Positions 45,676 to 55,155 of a stretch of DNA of 64,000 bases are shown here, one piece after another. Positions within the stretch are counted from its first letter, which is position 1; every line of letters starts with the position of its first letter. A model generated the notes under the pieces. That model was not told where the DNA came from. It did not search any database and saw nothing but the letters and a program-made list of their open reading frames with translations. The stretch is from an uncultured Roseibium sp. GTDB lineage: Bacteria > Pseudomonadota > Alphaproteobacteria > Rhizobiales > Stappiaceae. The position numbers and the translations under genes are program-made. Location of the stretch: NCBI RefSeq assembly GCF_947499295.1, contig NZ_CANMNP010000002.1, forward strand, positions 124,001-188,000, given 5' to 3'.

Positions 45676-47277
45676 ATGGAAGTGTCGGTTGAGGATTTTG
45701 CACCTGCCTATATTGGCAAGGATGTCGATGATGTCGTCATTCTCGGCGGCGGCCTAGCCGGTTTGTTTTGTGCGTTGAAACTCAGCCCGCGCCCGGTAAC
45801 CGTCATCACCAATGCCCCCATCGGGCAAGGCGCTTCGTCTGCCTGGGCGCAGGGTGGCATTGCCGCGGCAATATCAGAACCGGATTCGGTTGAAGAGCAT
45901 CGCGACGATACGCTGGCGGCCGGTTGCGGCATTTGCGAGGAGAAAATCGTCGAACAGATGACCCGTGAAGGCAGCGACCGTATCCACGATCTGCTCTCCT
46001 ATGGCGTGCCATTCGACAAGGACTTGGAAGGACGTTTGAAGTTTTCGCGCGAAGCGGCCCATTCCCACAGCAGGGTTGTTCGGGTTCGCGGGGATATGGC
46101 CGGCCGGGCAATCATGGATGCGCTCATTTCAGCCGTACGCAAGACGCCGTCCATCCGTATTCTTGAAGGCTATATCGGCGAGAGTTTTCTGGGCAAAGGT
46201 CGTTATGTGACCGGTGTCCTAGCACGTCGGCGCGGCGGCATTGAGCGTTTGGCTTTCCCGGCCAAAGCGGTGGTGCTAGCCTCCGGTGGGGTCGGTCACC
46301 TGTTCGGCCTGACCACAAACCCTTACGAGGCCAATGGGCACGGACTTGCGATGGCAGCAAGAGCTGGAGCTGTTATTGCAGACGCTGAATTCGTTCAGTT
46401 CCACCCCACTGCTCTTGATGTCGGCAAAGATCCTGCCCCTCTTGCCACGGAGGCCCTTCGTGGAGAAGGCGCTATTCTTGTGAACAAGGCCGGTGAGCGT
46501 TTCATGGAAAAGGTCCACCCTAACCTGGAACTTGCCCCTCGCGACATTGTTGCCCGGGCAATCCATGAGGAAGTTTCGGCTGGGCGAGGCGCGTTTCTCG
46601 ACTGCCGCGAGGCGATCGGCGCAAAGTTTCAGGAAGAGTTTCCAACGGTTTTCAGGGCGGCTGCGGCCGCCGGCATCGATCCGTCAAAAGATTTGCTGCC
46701 CGTTGCGCCGGCGGAGCACTATCACATGGGTGGCGTCCTGACAGACGCAAATGGGCGGACATCGCTTGACGGTCTGTGGGCGGCCGGTGAGGTGGCCTCA
46801 ACCGGTGCTCACGGCGCCAATCGTCTTGCTTCCAATTCTCTGCTCGAGGCCGTGGTGTTCGCCGCCAGGATTGCAGAAGACATCCAGGGATTGATGCCGA
46901 CGCCTCGAAGCGCTTATTGGAACGAAATGGACGACGCTCCTGGTCTTCCAAGTCAGCGCAATGTTGAAGAACGCGACGCCATCACCGTTCTGCGAACGAC
47001 CTTGTCCAAGAATGTCGGGGTCCTTCGCGATGCTGGCAGCTTGAAAGAAGCCTTGAGTGATATTGTGCGTGCCGAGAAGATCTGCGTACGTCAATCGATC
47101 AGGAACATGATGGTCGCCGGAAAGATTATTGCGGCCGCGGCGCTGAAACGGGAAGAGAGCCGGGGAGGCCATTTCCGCAAGGATTTCCCTCAGGAAAATC
47201 CGGATCTTGCCAAGCGCTCTTATACCACATTGAGCGAGGTCGAGACCTTGACCGCCGAAGCTCTGGAAACTGTTTGA
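45676..47277 (+). CDS. nadB: L-aspartate oxidase
   Basis: 533 residues. A flavoenzyme that makes iminoaspartate from aspartate for NadA. The FAD-binding start is [18 protein letters not shown], followed by [12 protein letters not shown], the [14 protein letters not shown] active-site region, VQFHPTAL and the C-terminal [27 protein letters not shown] 45676 is preferred because AGGAAG lies five bases upstream; an in-frame ATG at 45622 would add 18 residues but has no ribosome site. It starts 113 bases after nadA and is followed closely by nadC. Confidence 0.96.
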   Translation: MEVSVEDFAPAYIGKDVDDVVILGGGLAGLFCALKLSPRPVTVITNAPIGQGASSAWAQGGIAAAISEPDSVEEHRDDTLAAGCGICEEKIVEQMTREGSDRIHDLLSYGVPFDKDLEGRLKFSREAAHSHSRVVRVRGDMAGRAIMDALISAVRKTPSIRILEGYIGESFLGKGRYVTGVLARRRGGIERLAFPAKAVVLASGGVGHLFGLTTNPYEANGHGLAMAARAGAVIADAEFVQFHPTALDVGKDPAPLATEALRGEGAILVNKAGERFMEKVHPNLELAPRDIVARAIHEEVSAGRGAFLDCREAIGAKFQEEFPTVFRAAAAAGIDPSKDLLPVAPAEHYHMGGVLTDANGRTSLDGLWAAGEVASTGAHGANRLASNSLLEAVVFAARIAEDIQGLMPTPRSAYWNEMDDAPGLPSQRNVEERDAITVLRTTLSKNVGVLRDAGSLKEALSDIVRAEKICVRQSIRNMMVAGKIIAAAALKREESRGGHFRKDFPQENPDLAKRSYTTLSEVETLTAEALETV

Positions 47278-47289
47278 CCGGAGGAGCGC

Positions 47290-48153
47290 ATGTCTCGCGC
47301 CACACTGCCTGAACTCCCGCGTCTCATGATCGATGAGGCGGTCAAATCCGCACTGCTTGAAGACTGGGGCAGGGCGGGTGATGTCACCAGTCAGGCGACG
47401 CTGCCATCCACCTCGACAGCCCGCGCGGTGATAGCAGCGCGAAAGCCAGGTGTGCTTGCAGGCGTTGGATGTTCAGAAAGTGCGTTTCGGCAAACCGATA
47501 CAGCGTTGCAGTTTGAAATTGCCCGCAATGACGGCGATCGGCTGGCTCCGGGAGACATCGTTGCGCGTATTGAAGGACCGGCACGGGGGCTGCTTGCCGC
47601 GGAACGGGTTGCCTTGAATTTCCTCGGGCATATGTCAGGAATCGCAACGGCAACATCCTTGTTTGCCGATCAGATCACCCATACGAAAGCCGATATTGTT
47701 TGCACACGAAAGACCACGCCGGGTCTACGCGCCTTCGAAAAATACGCGGTCAAATGCGGCGGGGGTGCCAACCACCGTTTTGGTTTGGATGATGCCGTAT
47801 TGATCAAGGACAACCACATTGCGGTTGCCGGTGGGGTGACAAACGCCATCAAAGCAGCCAAGGCCTTTGCCGGGCACCTTGTCAAAATCGAGGTGGAAGT
47901 CGATACGCTGGAACAGCTTGAAGAGGCCCTCGCTGCAGCGCCGGATGTCGTCATGCTCGACAACATGCCGCCCGAAACGCTTGAAAAAGCCGTCGGAATC
48001 GCAAACGGCAAGGTGCTTTTGGAAGCATCTGGCGGCATAGAACTCGACACGGTCAGGGCGGTCGCAGAAAGCGGTGTCGACTTGATTTCTTCAGGCTGGA
48101 TCACACATTCAGCACCGGTCCTCGACCTCGGGTTGGATATCGAGCTGTCCTGA
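47290..48153 (+). CDS. nadC: Nicotinate-nucleotide pyrophosphorylase (carboxylating)
   Basis: 287 residues. It converts quinolinate and PRPP to nicotinate mononucleotide. Motifs: [54 protein letters not shown] and [14 protein letters not shown], then VMLDNMPPE and LEASGGI. The start is ATG 47290 after GGAGGAGCGC, 12 bases beyond nadB. It completes the de novo NAD pathway encoded by nadA and nadB. Confidence 0.97.
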   Translation: MSRATLPELPRLMIDEAVKSALLEDWGRAGDVTSQATLPSTSTARAVIAARKPGVLAGVGCSESAFRQTDTALQFEIARNDGDRLAPGDIVARIEGPARGLLAAERVALNFLGHMSGIATATSLFADQITHTKADIVCTRKTTPGLRAFEKYAVKCGGGANHRFGLDDAVLIKDNHIAVAGGVTNAIKAAKAFAGHLVKIEVEVDTLEQLEEALAAAPDVVMLDNMPPETLEKAVGIANGKVLLEASGGIELDTVRAVAESGVDLISSGWITHSAPVLDLGLDIELS

Positions 48154-48234
48154 TCCCGACAGGCACTGGTTGATCGGCTTGAAAAAGCACTCTAGCGTGC
48201 GTTGCAATAAGTCAGATCCGTTGCGTCAGGGCGC

Positions 48235-48741
48235 ATGATGAGCGAAGAGCATAATCACAACAACAGCACGGTAGAAAAAGACTTCGTCATCCGGCTGACA
48301 CGTTATGCGCAGATCCCTATGCTTCTGGGCCTTGCGGTTGGCATGGTTCTGTTTCTGATCACGTTCTTCGTGGACATCTACCACGCGGTCGAGACATACG
48401 AGTTTCTGGATCGCAAGAAGACGATCCTGCTGATCCTCAATCTTCTCGACATGGTGTTCATCGCCAATCTTCTGATCATGGTCGCAACCAACACCTACAA
48501 CACATACCGGCTCAAGAAGTCGGTACACGGCGACGACTACATTCAGCAGGGAGAGCGGGCCTACCGGCGGATGAAACACCGGATCGTCTCGACGATCATC
48601 ATTATCTCGTCGATCCACGTCTTGAGTGAACTGCTGGAGTTTTCGCAGATCAGCATGCTGCAAGTTGCAGCGCTGCTCGGCTTTCACATCGTCCTGCTTG
48701 CCACTTATGTGGTCACAAATGTTTTCCGGTCAAACGACTGA
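48235..48741 (+). CDS. YqhA/UPF0114-family membrane protein
   Basis: 168 residues, four membrane helices. The pattern ILLILNLLDMVFIANLLIMVATNTYNTYR followed by a basic loop and HRIVSTIIIISSIHVLSELLEF (about residues 120-145) is characteristic of UPF0114/YqhA proteins of unknown function. The ATG at 48235 has CAGGGCGC upstream. It is 81 bases after nadC and may have its own promoter. It is convergent with the SleB gene. Confidence 0.85.
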   Translation: MMSEEHNHNNSTVEKDFVIRLTRYAQIPMLLGLAVGMVLFLITFFVDIYHAVETYEFLDRKKTILLILNLLDMVFIANLLIMVATNTYNTYRLKKSVHGDDYIQQGERAYRRMKHRIVSTIIIISSIHVLSELLEFSQISMLQVAALLGFHIVLLATYVVTNVFRSND

Positions 48742-48759
48742 CGAGGCTGAGCGTCCGGA

Positions 48760-50007
48760 TCAGTTCCAGCCGCCTGCATAGGTCTTGTAGAAAATGTGCA
48801 GTCCGACCTGGCCGCGTTTGGCCATGGATCGTGCCCACCGTGGACTGACGTAAGTTGCGTGATAGTGCGTCGAGGCATCGACCATCTTCAGGTACTGCTT
48901 GCCGTTCAAAACGTCCTTGGTCAGGCGCTGTGCCGTCTTCCAGGCAGCCGGACTTGAGATTCGATCCTTGATCCCGTCACAGGCGAAGGAAAACTGGCAA
49001 CGATTGCGCTTGTGCTTGTTCTGGTAGACCACGCCGCAGATGGAATTCGGATAGGCCGGGTTCTTGACCCGGTTCAGAACAACCTGAGCAACTGCAACCT
49101 GTCCCTCTTCGGACTCGCCGCGGGCCTCGAAATAGATCGCCTCGGCCAGGCAGCGCTGCTCCTTGCGTTGACCGACGGAAAGAGGCAACGGCTTTTGGGC
49201 CCACCAATGCGGGTTTTCGGGGTCTTCTGGAGGAGGGAGTTCCTGTTCGTATTTCGCCGCGCCAAACAGGGCATTAAAGGGTTCTTTGGTCTCTTTGACA
49301 CTGTCCGGGGCGTATGCAGAAACGAGCGAGAAGCTGGCTGCGGCTGCATTGCGTGCCATCATGACACGCTGCAGATCTAGCGGTCCGTCTTCCAGGAGCC
49401 CATCTTCGCTGGCTTTGGCCAGCCGGGTGGTTTCCTTGCTGTCGAGCGGTTCCGGTTTGACGAAGGCTACGCGAGGCAGGTCTTTGTGTTTTTTCTCGGT
49501 CGAGATCAGGCTCGACATCGCAAAGACATTCCCGGCGGCCTGATCAACCATTTGCCGATCGGGAGCCATGGTGATCAGCCGGTCACCCTTGGAGGACTCA
49601 TTGGTCTCAATCCGGTCTGGAATTTCAGTCGGTTGCACGCTTCTGGCAACCTCTTCAAGACCCATAACCTGTTTGGCCTCGAATTCCTTGTCTGCTGATG
49701 TCAGCGTCAGAACGGGCGCACTGGTGTGGCTCGGTGGAGGCGTCGTTGCCAACGACAGCTGCGGTGAGACCTTGGAGGTGAAGTTCCCCGGTTCCAAAGC
49801 CATCATCCAGCGTGGGGAGGCTTCGTTGCGGGCATTGATGAGTGCGAAGATGTCCTGCTCGGCAACCGACCCGCCAAGCCCGATGAACAACAACGGGCTG
49901 GCGACAAGAACATATTTGATCCGCCGCATGCGCGCACGGACCGGGCCGTATTCCTGAGTCACTTTTGCAGAAAACCGCTTACTGTTGCGGGACTTTGGGC
50001 CAGACAT
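48760..50007 (-). CDS. SleB-type cell-wall hydrolase
   Basis: 415 residues. A membrane helix near the N-terminus (YVLVASPLLFIGLGGSVA, about 32-50) anchors a long, low-complexity Ser/Thr/Pro-rich linker to a C-terminal SleB/CwlJ hydrolase domain (about 283-412). It has LAEAIYFEARGESEEGQVAVAQVVLNRV with the catalytic Glu, an RCQFSFACDG motif and a final HIFYKTYAGGWN. Such enzymes cut peptidoglycan during growth or division in alphaproteobacteria. ATG 50007. The 274-base upstream gap (50008-50281) is AT-rich around 50100-50210 and probably holds its promoter. Confidence 0.9.
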   Translation of the reverse strand: MSGPKSRNSKRFSAKVTQEYGPVRARMRRIKYVLVASPLLFIGLGGSVAEQDIFALINARNEASPRWMMALEPGNFTSKVSPQLSLATTPPPSHTSAPVLTLTSADKEFEAKQVMGLEEVARSVQPTEIPDRIETNESSKGDRLITMAPDRQMVDQAAGNVFAMSSLISTEKKHKDLPRVAFVKPEPLDSKETTRLAKASEDGLLEDGPLDLQRVMMARNAAAASFSLVSAYAPDSVKETKEPFNALFGAAKYEQELPPPEDPENPHWWAQKPLPLSVGQRKEQRCLAEAIYFEARGESEEGQVAVAQVVLNRVKNPAYPNSICGVVYQNKHKRNRCQFSFACDGIKDRISSPAAWKTAQRLTKDVLNGKQYLKMVDASTHYHATYVSPRWARSMAKRGQVGLHIFYKTYAGGWN

Positions 50008-50281
50008 ACGCAGCCAACTCCAACTCGTTACACATCATCCCGGTTCACCGGATGATTGGTGCTAACGCCGTGTAAACGGCAATACTGCAATTGAAGATGT
50101 CTGCTTAACCTTGAAAGAGCGTTAATAAGCGAAGAATTCGCGGAAAATCTCGGCGTTTGAAATCAAAAGCGCGAAGTTATGGTTAATATTACTAAGTAGT
50201 TTTCAGAGCTGAATGTCGGAAATTGACCCAACCCGTCAAAGTCTTAGGCACAAATGAAAATACGATTCGATCAAAAGGCGG

Positions 50282-51268
50282 CTATCGTCCGCCACCAACG
50301 CGCAATCCAGGTGCAGGGCGCTCGCTCATCAATTGATGTCGAAAACGGAACAAGGCAGCCGGTCTCCCGCCGGTCGCGGTAGAGGTTGCTCCGGTTGGCT
50401 CAACCAGATCGGCGTTTTCTACAAGCCGTCTGAAATTCTGTTTGTGCAGGTGACGCCCGGAAATTGCTTCAACCGATGTTTGCAGGTCTGTCAGAGTAAA
50501 AGTTTCCGGCATGAGCTCGAATATAACCGGTCGGTATTTCAACTTTCCTCGCAGGCGGGAGATTGCCGTTGCCAGGACGCGTCGATGGTCGAACCTCATG
50601 GGCACGCCAAGGAAAGGCAGATCGCCACGGGCTTGCGCCGCGGCGCGACCGTCCGTTCGGGCCTCTTGCACCAATCCGGCTTCATAAAGCAGCTCGTAAC
50701 GCTCGAGCGCACGTTCCTCGTCCCAGCTTGTCGTGCCGGTGCCGAAGGCAAGATGAATACGCTCGCTGCGGGCAAGTGGCCTTGGCGGTTCTCCGGCCGC
50801 CGGTGGTTCCTGGGCCCAAGCGTCGAGCGCTGGCAGAATTTCATTGTCGAGCAGCGCAGGGCGTCCGCTTCTCCAGTCTTCCCAAGGAAAATAGTCATAC
50901 CAGGAATGCCAGGCGGAGTTGTGCTTAGACAGTGTTTCCTCAGAATCGGGTGTTTGACGCGTCAAGGCCAGGTACCCGACGGAAACAACATGAGGTCCTT
51001 CATCTCCGGCAACGCGGTGACGGCCCCGGTCGCCAAAAGTGTAGAGTTGTTCGACATAGCCAAGCCGCAACGCGGTCTGCTCTTCCACCCAGGCCCTCAG
51101 GCCGATGTCAAAGGTGCGATGCCGTATCGGGTCAAACGGTCCGAAGGGTAGTCCGTTAAGGGGTGAACCCACCGTGTCGTTCACATGGACGATCTGAGGC
51201 ATGCCGTTGGAAACCGACACGATGACGGCGTTCAATCCGATTTCGATGCTGGCTTGCCGGTGCGGCAT
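50282..51268 (-). CDS. nadQ: NadQ-type transcriptional regulator of NAD synthesis (Nudix-like + winged helix)
   Basis: 328 residues. The N-terminal half resembles a Nudix domain with a degenerate box (DIGLRAWVEEQTALRLGYVEQLYTF, about 54-78), the ligand-sensing layout of NrtR-like regulators. The C-terminal part (about 215-310) is a winged helix with FTLTDLQTSVEAISGRHLHKQNFRRLVE and a final GGRPAALFRF. The protein matches my recollection of the alphaproteobacterial COG4111 family, named NadQ. It is the last gene of a reverse-strand operon, two bases after the phosphatase gene. It probably binds the palindrome upstream of nadA. Ligand unknown. Confidence 0.85.
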   Translation of the reverse strand: MPHRQASIEIGLNAVIVSVSNGMPQIVHVNDTVGSPLNGLPFGPFDPIRHRTFDIGLRAWVEEQTALRLGYVEQLYTFGDRGRHRVAGDEGPHVVSVGYLALTRQTPDSEETLSKHNSAWHSWYDYFPWEDWRSGRPALLDNEILPALDAWAQEPPAAGEPPRPLARSERIHLAFGTGTTSWDEERALERYELLYEAGLVQEARTDGRAAAQARGDLPFLGVPMRFDHRRVLATAISRLRGKLKYRPVIFELMPETFTLTDLQTSVEAISGRHLHKQNFRRLVENADLVEPTGATSTATGGRPAALFRFRHQLMSERPAPGLRVGGGR

Positions 51269-51270
51269 GG

Positions 51271-51786
51271 CTACTCCTCAGAATCGATGGGCATGAGAAA
51301 CGGTGTTCCTTCAAAGGCGTTGGCACCTCGTCCAATTCCACGAATGGCGTCGATCATGCGCCCGTCCCGGCCCAACAACTTGTCGGCCATGGCCACGATG
51401 CGTGCATTTGGCGTTGCAGACGGCGAGCGCTTCCGCAGCAATGCGGCGAGCGCATATTCGTTTGCCGTTGGATTGAGAGCGCAGGCCGTAACGTAGGCAC
51501 CTGCCGTTGACCGGCTGATGCCGGCCCAGCAATGAATAACCAGCGGCGCTTGCCTGTCCCAGGAACCGACAAAAGCAATCAGGTCTTCAACATGTCGTTC
51601 GCTTGCCGGGATCAATCCTTCGACAGGGTCGACAATGTCATTGAAAGCCAGGAAGAGGTGCTTGCCGGGATCAATGCCCGCCGGCGTCGGTACTTCCATT
51701 TCCGCATTGATTAGCGTGACCAGTGTTTTTGCGCCGGTCTTATTCACCGTATCCGTCAACTTGGATAAGGAGCACACGTGAAGCAT
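51271..51786 (-). CDS. Dual-specificity-type protein tyrosine phosphatase
   Basis: 171 residues. The Cx5R phosphatase loop is HCWAGISRS (Cys86, Arg92), with a general-acid aspartate probably Asp50 in FNDIVDP. Similar alphaproteobacterial proteins are annotated as tyrosine phosphatases; the substrate could be a protein, nucleotide or inositol phosphate. It starts at 51786 with ATG-like MLHVCSLSKL and overlaps the regulation of nadQ (two-base gap). The substrate is unknown. Confidence 0.87.
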   Translation of the reverse strand: MLHVCSLSKLTDTVNKTGAKTLVTLINAEMEVPTPAGIDPGKHLFLAFNDIVDPVEGLIPASERHVEDLIAFVGSWDRQAPLVIHCWAGISRSTAGAYVTACALNPTANEYALAALLRKRSPSATPNARIVAMADKLLGRDGRMIDAIRGIGRGANAFEGTPFLMPIDSEE

Positions 51787-51838
51787 GGCAAAACCTTTTT
51801 AGTATCTGCCAACAAACTAGGGTCATTCGCGCTCAAGG

Positions 51839-52516
51839 TCACCCGTTTGCTTCGCGTTCGCTCCGTTTGTTCCCAGCTTCACGCAGGGCTTCGATCTCGT
51901 TGAAACGCTCCATGAATTTTTCCTGGGCTTTTGCCACCGATAATGGTTCCAGCCCATAGTGCAGCTTGCCATCCTTGTTGAGTGGAAAACCACGAGGCCG
52001 TCCAAAGATCTTGGCTGCTTCCTGTTCATCGAAACCGGCAAGTTCAACAGCCTCGAAATACGCGCTGATGATATCCGCCCGTTTGGCGAGTTTCTTGACC
52101 GTCACAGGAATTACAGCAGGCAGTCCGAAGCGCAGGTGAATTGCGCCTTGCAATCGGGTTTCAACGGCCTTGTATGCTTCGCCGATAACCGCTTTGAACG
52201 GTGATATCATGTCCCCGATCACGTATTCCGGTGCATCGTGCAGCAACACGGCGAGCCGCCAGTTCGCTGTCAGGTCGGGCCTGAGTTGCCGCGCGATGTC
52301 TTCTACGATCAGTGAGTGTTCGGCGACTGAAAATGCATGATCGCCAAAGGTTTGGCCGTTCCAGCGTGCGACGCGGGCAAGGCCGTGCGCAATGTCTGAA
52401 ATCTCGACATCGAGGGGTGAAGGGTCCAACAGATTAAGGCGTCTTCCCGACAACATGCGTTGCCAGGCACGAGGGGGCTGATCGGAACGGGCAGCGGGCA
52501 TCGGTCCTCTGGACAA
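51839..52516 (-). CDS. HD-domain phosphohydrolase (YfbR-like)
   Basis: 225 residues. Metal ligands of the HD superfamily are seen: His60 in FGDHAFSVAEH, His67, the His93-Asp94 pair in LLHDAPEYVIGD, and a later Asp in AKRADIISAYFEA. YfbR-like enzymes hydrolyse deoxynucleoside 5'-monophosphates; assignment of this substrate is inference. It lies between ygfZ (nine-base gap) and the phosphatase gene (52-base gap) in the same operon. ATG at 52516. Confidence 0.88.
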   Translation of the reverse strand: MSRGPMPAARSDQPPRAWQRMLSGRRLNLLDPSPLDVEISDIAHGLARVARWNGQTFGDHAFSVAEHSLIVEDIARQLRPDLTANWRLAVLLHDAPEYVIGDMISPFKAVIGEAYKAVETRLQGAIHLRFGLPAVIPVTVKKLAKRADIISAYFEAVELAGFDEQEAAKIFGRPRGFPLNKDGKLHYGLEPLSVAKAQEKFMERFNEIEALREAGNKRSEREANG

Positions 52517-52525
52517 AGAGCGGTT

Positions 52526-53416
52526 TCAGTCCACGGCGCTCGTTTCAGGCCACGTGAATTGAGCCCAGTCAGGCAAAGCCACGCCGACTTCCACATCGCC
52601 GCATAGAAGTGGGCTGCCGTTGTCCTTGGCCTGCGCAACCTTGTCAAGGCGGATCAGCGCCAACCCAATCGACCCATTCTGACTAATGGCTGTTGACCCC
52701 AGCGTTCCCACACTCTTGCCCGCGGCGGTAAGGTCTGTTCCCTTGGCAGGAAGATCAGAGCCGCTGGCGACCTTGACGAACCGCTTGCGCGCCGTGCCAC
52801 GGTGCTGGACCCTTGAAACAACTTCCTGGCCGACATAGCAGCCCTTTGTAAATGAGACGCCGTTCAGCTGGTCGAGGTCGGCGTCATGAGGAAAGATGTC
52901 GGAATAGTCATAGTCTTTCAGCCCTTCCGGAACGCCAAGTGCGATCCGGTGCGTGTCATAGGCAGCAAGATCGGCAGGAGCACCGTCAAGGGAATGCGAT
53001 AGAAGATCGACCTGACCGACGACACGTTGACCGAGGGTCTCCAGACGCGGATCGTTGACCGTAAGGAGACCTTCGTTTGTTGTGTTTCCATCTCCCCAAA
53101 AAGCGAAGACGCCAATTTCTGCGTCGACAGCTTCAAGATCGACTTTCGCCCGCAAGCGGTAAAAAGTCAGACGCTTGAGCAGATCGGGGGCTATGGAACT
53201 TGGCGCGTCTACGTAAAAAACATCGTCGAGTTTGTAGATCAGGAAGTCGAAGAGGATCTTGCCCTGGGGTGTCAACAGAGCGGCGGAGGCAGCACCGAGC
53301 TGACCCAGATTGTCGAGGTCCGACGTCACCAGGTTCTGTAGAAAATGCGTCGCCTCATCACCGGCGACCCTGATCAGCGAACGATCGGTCAGATGAGCAT
53401 AGGTTGCAGACGGCAC
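52526..53416 (-). CDS. ygfZ: Folate-binding Fe-S repair/assembly protein YgfZ
   Basis: 296 residues of the GcvT-like fold that binds tetrahydrofolate and aids synthesis or repair of certain Fe-S clusters. The family signature KGCYVGQEVVSRVQHRGTAR (residues 191-210) with Cys193 is complete. The N-terminal DRSLIRVAGDEATHFLQNLVTSDL is also typical. First gene of a four-gene reverse-strand operon ending with nadQ; NadA itself is an Fe-S enzyme. Divergent from the dihydroorotase gene, 178 bases apart. Confidence 0.95.
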   Translation of the reverse strand: MPSATYAHLTDRSLIRVAGDEATHFLQNLVTSDLDNLGQLGAASAALLTPQGKILFDFLIYKLDDVFYVDAPSSIAPDLLKRLTFYRLRAKVDLEAVDAEIGVFAFWGDGNTTNEGLLTVNDPRLETLGQRVVGQVDLLSHSLDGAPADLAAYDTHRIALGVPEGLKDYDYSDIFPHDADLDQLNGVSFTKGCYVGQEVVSRVQHRGTARKRFVKVASGSDLPAKGTDLTAAGKSVGTLGSTAISQNGSIGLALIRLDKVAQAKDNGSPLLCGDVEVGVALPDWAQFTWPETSAVD

Positions 53417-53594
53417 GGCATCTTCCTTTTGTCGGACATGAAATTAGAACATTCGCCCTTGCCCCAAATAGGCTCTCTCAATGGTGCCGGCAAGAGTGGA
53501 AACCGGGCACCGTGTCTGGCTCTTTTAATAGGGTCCGCGTATAAGCCCCATGAGACCAGTTAAAATGCCCCGAACGCGATACCGGAGGAGCTCA

Positions 53595-54926
53595 ATGAGC
53601 GCGACGTATGACCTGATCCTGCAAGGCGGAACCGTAGTCAACCAGGACGGCGAGGGGGTTCGGGATGTCGGGATTAGAAATGGTCGCATCGCCGGCATCG
53701 GCTCATTCGACAGCGCTCAGGCTGGAGAAGTGATTGACTGTACCGGATTGCATGTCTTGCCAGGGGTGATGGACACACAGGTTCATTTCCGCGAACCCGG
53801 TCTTGAGCACAAGGAAGATCTTGAAACCGGGTCGCGCGCTGCCGCGATGGGCGGGGTAACAACAGTCTTCGAAATGCCCAATACAAACCCCTTGACCACA
53901 AGCGAAGCGGCCCTTGCCGACAAGGTCAGCCGTGGGCACCATCGCATGCATTGCGACTTTGCGTTCTGGGTTGGCGGTACCCGCGAAAACGTGAAGGATA
54001 TTCCCGAACTTGAACGGCTCCCGGCAGCAGCAGGTATCAAGGTCTTCATGGGGTCCTCCACCGGAGATCTCTTGGTTGAAGACGATCAGGGTGTCAGAGA
54101 CATTCTGTCGGTAACAAGGCGCCGTGCAGCGTTTCACTCCGAAGACGAGTTTCGCTTGCGTGAGCGACAGGGGGAACGCGTTGAAGGCGATCCGAGCTCG
54201 CACCCCATCTGGCGGGATGAAATTGCAGCCTTGAAGTGTACCGAACGCCTGGTCACGATCGCCCGGGAAACAGGCGCAAAGATACATGTTCTGCACCTTT
54301 CGACAGCGGAGGAAGTGGACTATCTGATCGCGCACAAGGACGTGGCTTCTATCGAAGTAACTCCGCATCATCTGACATTGACGGATGAGGCCTATCATCG
54401 CCTCGGTTCATTGGTTCAAATGAACCCGCCGGTGCGCGCACCGCATCATTCGGATCGTCTGTGGTGGGGGCTGCAGCAAGGCATTCTCGATATCCTCGGG
54501 TCTGATCATGCGCCGCATTTGCTGGAAGAAAAACAGAAACCTTATCCAGCCTCTCCGTCGGGCATGACAGGTGTTCAGACCCTGGTTCCCATCATGCTCG
54601 ATCATGTGAACGCCGGTCGATTGAGCCTCGCCCGATTTGTCGACATGACAAGCGCAGGCCCACTCAGATTGTTCCAGACTGCCCGCAAGGGTCGGATCGC
54701 GATCGGCTACGATGCGGACTTTACTGTCGTGGACATGAAGCTCAAGAAAACCATCAGGAACGAATGGATCGCTTCAAAGTGTGGTTGGACACCTTATGAC
54801 GGTAAGGAAGTAACCGGCTGGCCCATTGGAACCATTGTGCGGGGACAGCGTGTCATGTGGGAAGATGAGCTCACAACACCGTCCCGTGGTGAAGCAGTCG
54901 TCTTTCAGGACGGCCTCAGGAAATAG
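53595..54926 (+). CDS. pyrC: Dihydroorotase, class I
   Basis: 443 residues. It cyclises carbamoyl aspartate in pyrimidine synthesis. The metal site begins DTQVHFREPG (60-69), where the first His of the usual HxH is Gln62; the second is His64. The likely carboxylated Lys is in AGIKVFMGSSTG, then HVLHLSTAEE, VTPHHLTL and GSDHAPH supply other ligands. The Gln variant also occurs, as far as I recall, in related alphaproteobacteria. ATG 53595 follows GGAGGAGCTCA. A possible non-catalytic partner role cannot be excluded. Confidence 0.93.
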   Translation: MSATYDLILQGGTVVNQDGEGVRDVGIRNGRIAGIGSFDSAQAGEVIDCTGLHVLPGVMDTQVHFREPGLEHKEDLETGSRAAAMGGVTTVFEMPNTNPLTTSEAALADKVSRGHHRMHCDFAFWVGGTRENVKDIPELERLPAAAGIKVFMGSSTGDLLVEDDQGVRDILSVTRRRAAFHSEDEFRLRERQGERVEGDPSSHPIWRDEIAALKCTERLVTIARETGAKIHVLHLSTAEEVDYLIAHKDVASIEVTPHHLTLTDEAYHRLGSLVQMNPPVRAPHHSDRLWWGLQQGILDILGSDHAPHLLEEKQKPYPASPSGMTGVQTLVPIMLDHVNAGRLSLARFVDMTSAGPLRLFQTARKGRIAIGYDADFTVVDMKLKKTIRNEWIASKCGWTPYDGKEVTGWPIGTIVRGQRVMWEDELTTPSRGEAVVFQDGLRK

Positions 54927-54954
54927 ATCGGAAACGCGTGAAGTCCCGCGTCTC

Positions 54955-54974
54955 AGGTGAGGCAAACCTCACCT
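54955..54974 (+). terminator. Possible weak terminator after pyrC
   Basis: AGGTGAGG, loop CAAA, CCTCACCT: a perfect 8-bp stem 29 bases after the dihydroorotase stop, with only CTTGG behind it rather than a T-run. Confidence 0.4.
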
Positions 54975-55155
54975 CTTGGAGTCAGAGCTGTACAATTTGT
55001 GATGTGAATAACAGATCGAGTCCCGATAGTGTGCGACGGATTGGGGGAAAGGGTGAAGGAAACCAATAAGTAACCGTGTTTCCTAACCCGATCTAAAAAG
55101 ATCTCGGTTAAACACTAGGTCGAGCTTGATAGGTTTTGCGTTGGGGAGCTCTGGG

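Noticed and set aside
44414..45703. A 429-codon open frame on the minus strand opposite nadA
   Set aside because: nadA is unmistakable on the other strand; the antisense protein is His/Arg-rich without recognisable domains.
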